From the NCBI RefSeq assembly GCF_001652265.1, contig NZ_LWBS01000421.1, positions 1 through 50,295 of the forward strand: a DNA stretch of 50,295 nt, written 5' to 3'. Shown one piece after another: positions 42,798-50,295 of this stretch (its first letter is position 1; each line of letters begins with the position of its first letter). This stretch comes from Rhizobium leguminosarum. GTDB lineage: Bacteria; Pseudomonadota; Alphaproteobacteria; Rhizobiales; Rhizobiaceae. Below the pieces are notes generated by a model, which made no database searches, was not told the origin of the DNA, and saw nothing but the letters and a program-made list of their open reading frames with translations. The position numbers were made by a program, and so were the translations under genes.

Positions 42798-43370
42798 TCA
42801 GGAGGCGGTGACGACGGCCCGCGCCGCCTTTAGCGCATTGCCCCACCAGGTGAGCTGGTCGAGCTGGTTCTTCGCCGCTTCGTTGAGATGCGCGTATTCG
42901 CTGAGGCTCTTGCCTTCCTTGAGGACGCCGAGATATTCGCCAAGCGCGATATGCACGCCGGTTTTCACCGAGGCCGCCCCCATTTCCACGAAGATCAGGC
43001 GAAGATGCTCGACCGCACGTGCGCCGCCGACGCCGCCGTAACCGACGAAACCGACCGGCTTCTGGATGAACTCGCCGAGATCGATGGCGTTCTTCAGAAC
43101 GGCCGTCGGAGCGTGATTGTACTCGGCGACGGTGAAAATGAAGCCGTCGAACTCACGCAGCTTCTTTTTCCAGCGCTCTGCCGTTTCGCTTTCAGCGGTC
43201 GTGGCGCGCTGCTCACCGAAAAAATGCATGGGGTAGTCGAGCAGGTCGAGAACCTCGACCTCGATGTCCTGCCGCTCGGCGGCGATAGCGGCAATCCACT
43301 TGGCCGGATGCTCGGCAAAACGGCCAATACGCGTGCTGCCGACGATGACGGCAATCTTCAACTTGCTCAT
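42798..43370 (-). CDS. NADPH-dependent FMN reductase family protein
   Basis: 190 residues from MSKLKIAVIVG. The flavodoxin-like fold shows GSTRIGRFAEHPAKW for FMN phosphate, the central strand FIFTVAEYNHAPTAVLKNAID (typical YNxxxPxxLKNAID) and GFVGYGGVGGARAVEHLR. Relatives reduce quinones, azo dyes, chromate or flavin with NAD(P)H. It is monocistronic on the evidence of neighbours. A longer frame to 43418 is not needed. Confidence 0.9.
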   Translation of the reverse strand: MSKLKIAVIVGSTRIGRFAEHPAKWIAAIAAERQDIEVEVLDLLDYPMHFFGEQRATTAESETAERWKKKLREFDGFIFTVAEYNHAPTAVLKNAIDLGEFIQKPVGFVGYGGVGGARAVEHLRLIFVEMGAASVKTGVHIALGEYLGVLKEGKSLSEYAHLNEAAKNQLDQLTWWGNALKAARAVVTAS

Positions 43371-43429
43371 TGATATTGTTTCCTGGATTGATTTTGTGGA
43401 CGGATGGCGGAAGGCCAAGCTTATGAGAA

Positions 43430-43459
43430 AGCCTCCGCGCCGGACAAGGCGCGGAGGCT
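43430..43459 (-). terminator. Terminator of pyc
   Basis: A perfect 12-bp stem AGCCTCCGCGCC / GGCGCGGAGGCT with a 6-base loop, followed on the minus strand by TTTCTC. It lies about 100 bases after the pyc stop. Confidence 0.7.
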
Positions 43460-43562
43460 GCTAACTATCAGCTTTTTAACAGGCGGATCGTACACGATCG
43501 GGTGAATGAAGCCGGTTCGCAAAGGCGCTCAAGGGCGCTGTTCAACGACGGGCACTTGCTGT

Positions 43563-46500
43563 TCAACCTGCATAGACGACGAGCAGGTCCTTGGCATCGA
43601 TCTGATCGCCCGCCCGCACCAGCACTTCGGAAATCGTGCCGTCCTTTTCCGCATGCAGCGCCGTTTCCATCTTCATCGCCTCGATCGAGACGAGCACGTC
43701 GCCGGCGTTGACGGCCTGGCCGGGCGAGACGAAGACACGGCTGATGACACCCGGCATCGGCGCACCGACGTGAACGGCATTGCCCGGTTCGGCCTTGCGG
43801 CGGACAGCGGCACCTGTCGCCCCATGGGCTCGGTCCGGCACCTTGATGCGGCGCGGCTGGCCGTTGAGTTCGAAGAAGATGGTCACCATGCCCTGGCTGT
43901 CAGTGGCGCTCATCGCCTGGTTGACGATGACGAGCGTCTTGCCGCGCTCGATATCGGCAAACAGTTCCTCGCCGTCCTTGAGACCGTAGAAATAGGCGGG
44001 CGTCGGCAGCACCGAGACCGGGCCGTAGGTATCGGAGGCGAGCGCGAAATCGGTGAAGACCTTCGGATACATCAGGTAGGAAGCGAATTCGAAGTCGCTG
44101 ATCGCGCGCTCGAGCTTCGTCTCGATGACTTTACGCTCCGCATCGAGATCGGCCTCCTTGAGCAGCGAGCCGGGACGTACCGTATAGGGCTTGTCGCCCT
44201 TCAGCGCCTTCTTCTGCAGCGCTTCAGGCCATCCTGACGGCGGCTGGCCGAGATCGCCCTTCAGCATCGAGACCACCGATTCCGGGAAGGAGACTTCCTT
44301 GTCAGGGCTGACGACATCGGCAACCGTCAAGTCCTGGGACACCATCATCAGCGCCATGTCGCCGACGACCTTGGAAGACGGCGTCACCTTGACGATATCG
44401 CCGAACATCTGGTTGGCGTCGGCATAGGCCTGCGCCACCTGATGCCAGCGGGTCTCGAGCCCGAGCGAGCGCGCCTGTTCCTTGAGGTTGGTGAACTGGC
44501 CACCCGGCATTTCGTGCAGATAGACTTCGGATGCCGGGCCCCTCAGATCGCTTTCGAAGGCGGCATATTGGTTCCGCGCCGCTTCCCAATAGAAGGAGAT
44601 GCGGCGGATCCATTCCGGATCGAGGCCCGGATCACGCTCCGTGCCGCGCAGCGCCTCGACGATCGAGCCGAGACAGGGCTGCGAGGTATTGCCGGACAGC
44701 GCATCCATGGCGGCATCGACGGCATCGACGCCGGCATCGACAGCGGCAAGAACGGTCGCGGCTGCAATACCCGATGTATCATGCGTGTGGAAATGGATCG
44801 GCAGGCTGGTCGCCTCGCGCAGCGCCTTGAACAGAACCTTCGCAGCCGCAGGTTTGAGAAGGCCCGCCATATCCTTGAGCGCGATGATATGCGCGCCGGC
44901 CTTCTCGAGTTCGACCGCAAGCTCGGTATAGTATTTCAGATCGTATTTCGGACGGGCCGAGTTCAGGATGTCGCCGGTATAGCAGATCGCCGCCTCGCAG
45001 AGCTTGTTCTCCTCGGCAATGGCATCCATCGAGACGCGCATGTTCTCGACCCAGTTCAGGCAGTCGAAGACGCGGAAGAGATCGATGCCGCCCCTGGCCG
45101 CCTGGCGGACGAAATATTTGACGACATTGTCGGGATAATTGGTGTAGCCGACGCCGTTGGCGCCGCGCAGCAGCATCTGCAGCAAAAGGTTCGGCGCGCC
45201 CTCGCGGATCAGCGCCAGGCGCTCCCACGGGTCCTCGGTCAGAAAGCGCATGGAGACGTCGAAGGTCGCTCCGCCCCAGCATTCGAGCGACAAAAGGCCT
45301 GGCAGCGCATGCGCATAGGTGCCGGCGATGCGGGCGATGTCATAGGTGCGCATGCGGGTGGCGAGCAGCGACTGGTGGCCGTCACGCATCGTCGTGTCGG
45401 TCAAAAGCACGCGCTTCTCGTTGCGCATCCATTCGCCGAATTTCTTCGGGCCGAGCGTGTCGAGGAGCTGCTTCGTGCCGTCCTTAACCGTGTTGCCGTT
45501 GGCGTAGGGGACCACCGGCTCGGCCGCGTTATCAAGTGGCCTCGGCCTGTCCTTGGCTTCGGGGTGACCATTGACGGTGACGTCGGCGAGATAGGTCAGG
45601 AGCTTCGTGGCGCGATCCTGGCGTTTGACCTGCTGGAAGAGTTCCGGTGTCGTATCGATGAAGCGTGTCGTGTAGCTGTTATCCCTGAACTTGGGATGGC
45701 CGATGATTGCTTCGAGGAAGGTCAGGTTGGTTGCCACGCCGCGAATGCGGAATTCGCGCAGCGCCCGGTCCATGCGGGCGATCGCTTCGGAAGGATTGGG
45801 CGCCCATGCCGTGACCTTGACGAGAAGGGGATCATAAAAGCGGGTGATGATCGCGCCCGAATAGGAGGTGCCGCCATCGAGGCGGATGCCGAAACCGGAC
45901 GCTGAGCGATAGGCGGTGATACGGCCGTAATCCGGAATGAAATTATGCTCCGGATCTTCCGTGGTGATGCGGCACTGCAGCGCATGGCCGTTGAGACGGA
46001 TATCCTCCTGGCGCGGCACGCCCGATTCCGGCGTGCCGATCGCAAAGCCATCGAGGATGTGGATCTGCGCCTTGACGATATCGATGCCGGTGACGACTTC
46101 GGTCACCGTATGCTCGACCTGGATGCGCGGATTGACCTCGATGAAGTAGAATTTTCCGGTATCGGCATCCATCAGATATTCGACGGTACCGGCGCCGATA
46201 TAATTGGTCGCGGCCGCGATCTTCAGCGAATAGGCGGCGAGTTCCTGGCGCTGCGCCTCCGAGAGATAGGGCGCCGGGGCGCGCTCGACGACCTTCTGGT
46301 TGCGGCGCTGGATCGAGCAGTCACGCTCGAAGAGATGCACGACATTGCCATGCGTATCGCCGAGAACCTGGCTTTCGACATGGCGGGCACGCTCGACGAG
46401 CTTTTCCAGATAGACCTCGTCCTTGCCGAAGGCAGCCATCGCCTCGCGTTTGGCCTCCGTCACCTCGCGGGCGAGATCCTTCGGATCGCGGATCGCGCGC

Positions 46501-47027
46501 ATGCCGCGCCCGCCGCCGCCCCAGGAGGCCTTCAGCATGACGGGATAACCGATCCCTTCCGCCATCTTCGCCACTTCGGCCATGTCCTCCGGCAGAGGCC
46601 CGGTGGCCGGCACCACAGGAACGCCGACCGAGATCGCCAGGTTGCGCGCTGCGACCTTGTTGCCGAGCTGGCGCATCGTATCGGCCCTTGGGCCGATGAA
46701 GATGATACCGGCCTTGTTGCAGGCATCGACGAATTCGGGGCTTTCCGACAGCAGGCCATAGCCGGGATGAATGGCATCGGCGCCGGAGAGTTTCGCAACG
46801 CGGACCACCTCCTCGATCGACAGATAGCTCTCGATCGGACCCATGTCCTTGGAAAGATGCGGGCCGCGGCCGACCTGGTAGCTCTCGTCCGCCTTGAAGC
46901 GGTGCAGCGCCAGCTTGTCCTCTTCCGCCCAGATTGCCACCGTTTTTATTCCAAGTTCGTTGGCCGCACGGAACACGCGAATGGCAATTTCAGAGCGATT
47001 GGCAACGAGAATCTTGGAAATGGGCAA
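43563..47027 (-). CDS. pyc: Pyruvate carboxylase
   Basis: 1154 residues, full length. Order of domains: biotin carboxylase with ATP-grasp (1-460; KILVANRSEIAIRVFRAA, KASWGGGGRGMR, FIEVNPRIQVEHTVTE), carboxyltransferase (530-820; TTMRDGHQSLLATRMRT), allosteric/tetramerisation region, and a C-terminal biotinyl domain with the carrier lysine in SIEAMKMETAL. It carboxylates pyruvate to oxaloacetate. The start codon is TTG, with GAGGAG 6 bases upstream, so the TTG is well supported. Lies beside expR as, from memory, in Sinorhizobium meliloti. Confidence 0.96.
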   Translation of the reverse strand: MPISKILVANRSEIAIRVFRAANELGIKTVAIWAEEDKLALHRFKADESYQVGRGPHLSKDMGPIESYLSIEEVVRVAKLSGADAIHPGYGLLSESPEFVDACNKAGIIFIGPRADTMRQLGNKVAARNLAISVGVPVVPATGPLPEDMAEVAKMAEGIGYPVMLKASWGGGGRGMRAIRDPKDLAREVTEAKREAMAAFGKDEVYLEKLVERARHVESQVLGDTHGNVVHLFERDCSIQRRNQKVVERAPAPYLSEAQRQELAAYSLKIAAATNYIGAGTVEYLMDADTGKFYFIEVNPRIQVEHTVTEVVTGIDIVKAQIHILDGFAIGTPESGVPRQEDIRLNGHALQCRITTEDPEHNFIPDYGRITAYRSASGFGIRLDGGTSYSGAIITRFYDPLLVKVTAWAPNPSEAIARMDRALREFRIRGVATNLTFLEAIIGHPKFRDNSYTTRFIDTTPELFQQVKRQDRATKLLTYLADVTVNGHPEAKDRPRPLDNAAEPVVPYANGNTVKDGTKQLLDTLGPKKFGEWMRNEKRVLLTDTTMRDGHQSLLATRMRTYDIARIAGTYAHALPGLLSLECWGGATFDVSMRFLTEDPWERLALIREGAPNLLLQMLLRGANGVGYTNYPDNVVKYFVRQAARGGIDLFRVFDCLNWVENMRVSMDAIAEENKLCEAAICYTGDILNSARPKYDLKYYTELAVELEKAGAHIIALKDMAGLLKPAAAKVLFKALREATSLPIHFHTHDTSGIAAATVLAAVDAGVDAVDAAMDALSGNTSQPCLGSIVEALRGTERDPGLDPEWIRRISFYWEAARNQYAAFESDLRGPASEVYLHEMPGGQFTNLKEQARSLGLETRWHQVAQAYADANQMFGDIVKVTPSSKVVGDMALMMVSQDLTVADVVSPDKEVSFPESVVSMLKGDLGQPPSGWPEALQKKALKGDKPYTVRPGSLLKEADLDAERKVIETKLERAISDFEFASYLMYPKVFTDFALASDTYGPVSVLPTPAYFYGLKDGEELFADIERGKTLVIVNQAMSATDSQGMVTIFFELNGQPRRIKVPDRAHGATGAAVRRKAEPGNAVHVGAPMPGVISRVFVSPGQAVNAGDVLVSIEAMKMETALHAEKDGTISEVLVRAGDQIDAKDLLVVYAG

Positions 47028-47149
47028 AACGGTCTCCTCAGACGTTCAGACGCGGGCATGCTGCACCCGCGAAGGAAATTCTTAACTTCTTGTCACAGAA
47101 AGTTCAATTTATCTTGCGACTGCGAAATGCAATTTTTCGACATTCTGGA

Positions 47150-47249
47150 GCAGCTCCAGAAAAAGTGCGAAGCGGTTTTCCGTCCGGAGTTGCATCAAAA
47201 TAAAAAACCAGAGCAATTCCGCTTCGATGAGAAGCGGAATCGCTCTAAC
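47150..47249. repeat. RIME-like repeat, GAGCAGCTCCAG type, two modules
   Basis: Module one (about 47150-47195) has GGAGCAGCTCCAGAAAAAGTGCG at its left with core AAAAGTGCGAAGCGGTTTT and right arm CCGTCCGGAGTTGC. Module two (about 47210-47248) has arms AGAGCAATTCCGCTTC / GAAGCGGAATCGCTCT. It covers the expR stop codon at 47245-47247. Confidence 0.82.
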
Positions 47250-48000
47250 TTATCAGTCCATGACGGAAGGCAAGCGCCACCGCCTGCTGCCTGTTTTTCG
47301 CCTTTAGCTTGTCCTGCAGGCCGTTCATATACCAGTCGACCGTGTGGTTTGAGATCTTCAGCATCTTGCTGATCTCGATCGACGTCATGCCTTCGGCGAG
47401 ATAATGCAGGATTTCCATCTCGCGCCGCGTCAGCGGCGTATCGGCCGGCAACACGGTTTCCAGCGCCGGCGCCTCGCCTTTCAGATCGAGCAGCCGCCAG
47501 AAGGCCTTGCGCGCCACCGCCTCCAACAGTGCGATCTCCACCGGCGACAGCTCGATCGGCTTGCCGGCGAGACTGAGGCTGGCGAGAATGCCGTTGCGTC
47601 CGTGGATCGGAAAGATGTAGCCATCCTCCATTCCATGCCCGAAGGCATCGACCATCATCTGCTCCATGCGGCGCTGATGCGCATCCTTGTGGAAGGCCAC
47701 CATCGCCTCACGCCAGCGGAAAGGCCGCTGCGCATGAGCGAGATAGCGCACCATCGGATCAATCAGAGCATATTTTTTCGCAGTATATATTTGCGGCCAT
47801 TGTTCCGGCCAGCGGCCGGCAAGCGCCGCAGCCCAGGGCTCTGGATTCTGCTGCACCGGATTCCGCGGCACATGGCGCAGCAGACCGTAATATTCGAAGC
47901 CGCAACCGTGGAGGATCTGCTCCAGTTCGGTGACGACAGCTTCAGGATTTGAGCATTCTTCCAGAATTACAAGTAATTGAATTAACAAATTAATATTCAC
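47245..48000 (-). CDS. expR: LuxR-type quorum-sensing regulator ExpR
   Basis: 251 residues. The autoinducer-binding domain keeps the usual residues: Trp and Tyr in RWPEQWPQIYTAKKYALIDP, Asp-Pro in the same stretch, Trp in RPFRWREAM, and Gly in GRNGILASLSL. The C-terminal GerE helix-turn-helix is PLTRREMEILHYLAEGMTSIEISKMLKISNHTVDWYMNGL. The start is GTG, with AAGGGG 7 bases upstream. The position between pyc and ndvA, as I recall for S. meliloti expR, supports the ExpR call. It probably binds acyl-homoserine lactone and controls exopolysaccharide and related genes. Confidence 0.85.
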   Translation of the reverse strand: MNINLLIQLLVILEECSNPEAVVTELEQILHGCGFEYYGLLRHVPRNPVQQNPEPWAAALAGRWPEQWPQIYTAKKYALIDPMVRYLAHAQRPFRWREAMVAFHKDAHQRRMEQMMVDAFGHGMEDGYIFPIHGRNGILASLSLAGKPIELSPVEIALLEAVARKAFWRLLDLKGEAPALETVLPADTPLTRREMEILHYLAEGMTSIEISKMLKISNHTVDWYMNGLQDKLKAKNRQQAVALAFRHGLIS

Positions 48001-48318
48001 AAAAATGCCCCTTGCCCGGACCTGATGCCCGCCTGAGGCCGTCGGCGGCTGGTCAAACTGGTCGCGAAACGGTCTTCAATAAATGCAGTCTGTAATTTAA
48101 TGCTGTGCTAAACATTGAATAAAATGCAAGTGCAAATTGTTGCGAGATATAGCCGGATGGCAATTTCGACGCCACGGCCATCCCGTCACGTCCTGCGACA
48201 GTACCATCGCGTCAGTCATCACATCGATTGAACTCTGAATACTCCGTTAATCGCCCGTTCAGGTAGCCTTTTGTAGCATCGCATCATCCCGTTTTCGCAG
48301 ATGCACAAGAGGTTCGAC
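48001..48318. other. expR-ndvA divergent intergenic region
   Basis: A 318-base gap holding the expR and ndvA promoters back to back. AT-rich around 48070-48150. No repeat or gene seen. I could not identify a lux-box-like palindrome with confidence. Confidence 0.45.
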
Positions 48319-50082
48319 GTGACGCTATTCAAGGTCTATGCAAGGGCTCTGCGCTATCTTGGCGCCTACAAGCTGCGCGTATCCCTGGTCGTTGTCGCAA
48401 ACATTGTTCTTGCGACGATTACCATCGCGGAGCCGATCCTGTTCGGTCGCATTATCGATGCGATTTCGGGCAAGGGTGAGGTCAAGCCCATCCTCTTCAT
48501 GTGGGCGACTTTCGCCGTCTTCAACACCATTGCCTTCGTCCTGGTGGCCCGCGAGGCCGACAGGCTGGCCCATGGCCGGCGAGCGACGCTGTTGACGGAA
48601 GCCTTCGGCCGCATCATTTCCATGCCGCTCGGCTGGCACCATCAGCGCGGCACCTCCAACGCGCTGCATACATTGCTGCGCGCCTGCGAGACGCTGTTCG
48701 GCCTCTGGCTGGAATTCATGCGCAACCATCTGTCGACGGTCATCGCGCTTGCCCTTCTGATACCGACCGCAATGTCGATGGACCTGCGCCTTTCCGCCGT
48801 CCTCATGGTGCTCGCCATCGCCTACTGGCTGATCGGCCGCGTCGTCATGAGCCGCACCAAGGACGGCCAGGCTTCGGTCGAGAACCATTATCACACCGTC
48901 TTCTCGCACGTCAGCGACTCGATCAGCAACGTTTCTGTCCTGCACAGCTATAACCGCATCGAGGCCGAAACCAGGGCGCTGAAATCCTTCGCCGACCGTC
49001 TGCTCGAAGCTCAGTATCCGGTGCTCGACTGGTGGGCGATCGCCAGCGCACTGAACCGCATGGCGTCGACCATCGCGATGATGGTGGTCCTGATCATCGG
49101 CACCATGCTCGTCCAGGCCGGCCAGCTGCGCGTCGGCGACGTCATCGCCTTCATCGGCTTTGCCAACCTGTTGATCGGCCGTCTCGACCTGATGCGCCAG
49201 TTCGCTACGCAGATTTTCGAGGCCCGTTCCAAGCTCGAGGAATTCTATGCGCTGGAAGACTCGGTGCGTGAACGTGAAGAGCCGGCGGGTAACGGCGAGA
49301 TCAAGGACGTCAGGGGTTCGATCGAATTCCGCGACGTCTCCTTCGGGTTCGGCAACAGCTCGCAGGGCCTGCATAACGTCTCCTTCTCGGTGAAGGCAGG
49401 CCAGACGGTCGCGATCGTCGGTCCGACCGGCGCCGGCAAGACGACGCTCGTCAACCTGCTGCAGCGTGTCTACGATGCCCAGGGCGGCAAGATCCTCGTC
49501 GACGGCACCGATATCACCAAGGTGACCCGCAAGTCGCTGCGTCGCCACATCGCCACCGTCTTCCAGGATGCGGGCCTGCTGAACCGTTCGATCAGCGACA
49601 ATATCCGCCTTGGCCGCGAAGGCGCCAGCGAAGAGGAAATGCGCCGTGCGGCCGAAGCCGCCGCCGCCGCCGACTTCATCGAGACCCGTGAGGATCGCTA
49701 CGATACGCATGTCGGTGAACGCGGCAACAAGCTCTCCGGCGGCGAGCGCCAGCGCATCGCGATTGCCCGCGCCATTCTGAAGGACGCGCCAATCCTGGTG
49801 CTCGACGAGGCGACCTCGGCGCTCGACGTCGAAACCGAAGCCCGCGTCAAGGCCGCGATCGACAATCTGCGTGAGAACCGCACCACCTTCATCATCGCCC
49901 ACCGCCTGTCGACGGTCCGCGAAGCCGATATGGTGCTCTTCCTGGATGACGGCCGCGTCGTCGAACAGGGCAGCTTCGATGAACTCAGCCACAGCAACGG
50001 CCGCTTCGCCGCCCTGCTGCGCGCCAGCGGCATCCTGACGGACGAAGAGGTCCGCAAGGCCCACGCCACCGAAGCCGCCTGA
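48319..50082 (+). CDS. ndvA: Cyclic beta-1,2-glucan export ATP-binding/permease protein NdvA (ChvA)
   Basis: 587 residues from GTG 48319, chosen because AAGAGG lies 6 bases upstream and the N terminus then reads (M)TLFKVYARALRYL as in known NdvA; ATG 48301 would add six codons. An exporter-type membrane domain of six helices (1-320) with READRLAHGRRATLLTEAFGRI precedes an ATPase with GPTGAGKTT, LSGGERQRIAIARA, ILVLDEATSALD and the H loop IAHRLST. Very close to S. meliloti NdvA throughout. It exports cyclic beta-1,2-glucan to the periplasm, needed for osmoadaptation and nodule invasion. Confidence 0.96.
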   Translation: MTLFKVYARALRYLGAYKLRVSLVVVANIVLATITIAEPILFGRIIDAISGKGEVKPILFMWATFAVFNTIAFVLVAREADRLAHGRRATLLTEAFGRIISMPLGWHHQRGTSNALHTLLRACETLFGLWLEFMRNHLSTVIALALLIPTAMSMDLRLSAVLMVLAIAYWLIGRVVMSRTKDGQASVENHYHTVFSHVSDSISNVSVLHSYNRIEAETRALKSFADRLLEAQYPVLDWWAIASALNRMASTIAMMVVLIIGTMLVQAGQLRVGDVIAFIGFANLLIGRLDLMRQFATQIFEARSKLEEFYALEDSVREREEPAGNGEIKDVRGSIEFRDVSFGFGNSSQGLHNVSFSVKAGQTVAIVGPTGAGKTTLVNLLQRVYDAQGGKILVDGTDITKVTRKSLRRHIATVFQDAGLLNRSISDNIRLGREGASEEEMRRAAEAAAAADFIETREDRYDTHVGERGNKLSGGERQRIAIARAILKDAPILVLDEATSALDVETEARVKAAIDNLRENRTTFIIAHRLSTVREADMVLFLDDGRVVEQGSFDELSHSNGRFAALLRASGILTDEEVRKAHATEAA

Positions 50083-50101
50083 CCGTTCGGGTTTCACGAT
50101 A

Positions 50102-50134
50102 AAGGCCGGAAGGTAACTCCTTCCGGCCTTTTTT
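50102..50134 (+). terminator. Terminator of ndvA
   Basis: AAGGCCGGAAGG (50102-50113) pairs with CCTTCCGGCCTT (50119-50130) around TAACT, with six T at the end. Confidence 0.95.
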
Positions 50135-50238
50135 GTTTGCTCTGGGACTGAGGACCAATCGACATTCAGGATTGAACGAAGCCGCTTTCGCGGCATTTGG
50201 AGCGCGGGATTTGCATGATGCGCTTCTGATTTGAAGGA

Positions 50239-50257
50239 TTGGGCTGTTTTAGCCCAA
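50239..50257 (+). promoter_or_regulatory. Small hairpin in the leader of the last gene
   Basis: TTGGGCT / AGCCCAA, a perfect 7-bp stem with loop GTTTT, ends 9 bases before an AGGAG ribosome site. It may modulate translation of the gene that starts at 50278. Confidence 0.45.
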
Positions 50258-50277
50258 CCTTTGAACAGGAGATGACG

Positions 50278-50295
50278 ATGACAGAGATAAGCCCG
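50278..50295 (+). CDS. Start of a further gene (cut by the window edge)
   Basis: ATG at 50278 lies 6 bases after AGGAG. Only MTEISP is visible, so the product is unknown. Confidence 0.55.

Noticed and set aside
48325..50196. 623-codon minus-strand frame over ndvA
   Set aside because: Antisense shadow of a strongly conserved exporter gene, and it would run through the ndvA terminator.

Overview
The window reads as chromosomal DNA of a Rhizobium (R. etli / R. leguminosarum group). The evidence is high GC with rhizobial codon use, an expR-ndvA-pyc neighbourhood, an RpoH2-type sigma factor, a SAM-II riboswitch before metA, a phbAB-phaR polyhydroxybutyrate locus, and many Rhizobium-type mosaic palindromic repeats (RIME-like). 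Species assignment is inference; there are no phage, IS, CRISPR, rRNA or tRNA signatures.

Layout. 1-840: the 5' part of an acyl-CoA dehydrogenase gene and its acyl carrier protein, probably part of an aminoacyl-carrier-protein locus. 1104-3932: the EF-P modification enzymes epmB and epmA, divergent from efp. 4117-7919: an amino-sugar operon (GntR regulator, SIS deaminase/isomerase, nagA, a second SIS protein) with a palindromic operator, then galM. 9331-10370: metA with a SAM-II riboswitch and attenuator. 10495-17975: an SbmA/YddA-like ABC protein with a degenerate ATPase, a secreted DUF5666-like protein, an ABC-F ATPase, thiamine pyrophosphokinase, and a MarR/MFS efflux pair. 18263-26527: an M48 lipoprotein protease, rpoH2, a possible 24-residue peptide gene, carD, ferredoxin fdxA, an S4 RNA-binding protein and a large SUV3/MgpS-like helicase with an Arg/Gly-rich tail.

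26528-27229 is a gene-free region packed with GANTC (CcrM methylation) sites and carrying three copies of a 54-bp unit about 205 bp apart. It is the most unusual stretch in the window. It is followed by three tiny membrane or envelope genes (27230-28004).

28083-35138: phbB, phbA and phaR (PHB synthesis and its control), a small membrane protein, rpmF, a glutathione transferase, a DUF1868 2H-phosphoesterase-like protein, mtgA and ispA. 35150-37478: the ispG-hisC pair. 37678-40064: a DeoR/MFS pair and the 3' remnant of a DMT-type transporter. 40215-42640: a polar amino-acid ABC transporter operon interrupted by a GC-rich inverted repeat. 42798-50295: an FMN reductase, pyruvate carboxylase, the ExpR-type LuxR regulator, ndvA (cyclic beta-1,2-glucan exporter) and the start of a further gene.

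Most of the window is housekeeping. The parts that repay attention are intergenic: GANTC clustering, RIME-like repeats with compensatory stem changes, operator-like palindromes, attenuators and short peptide reading frames.
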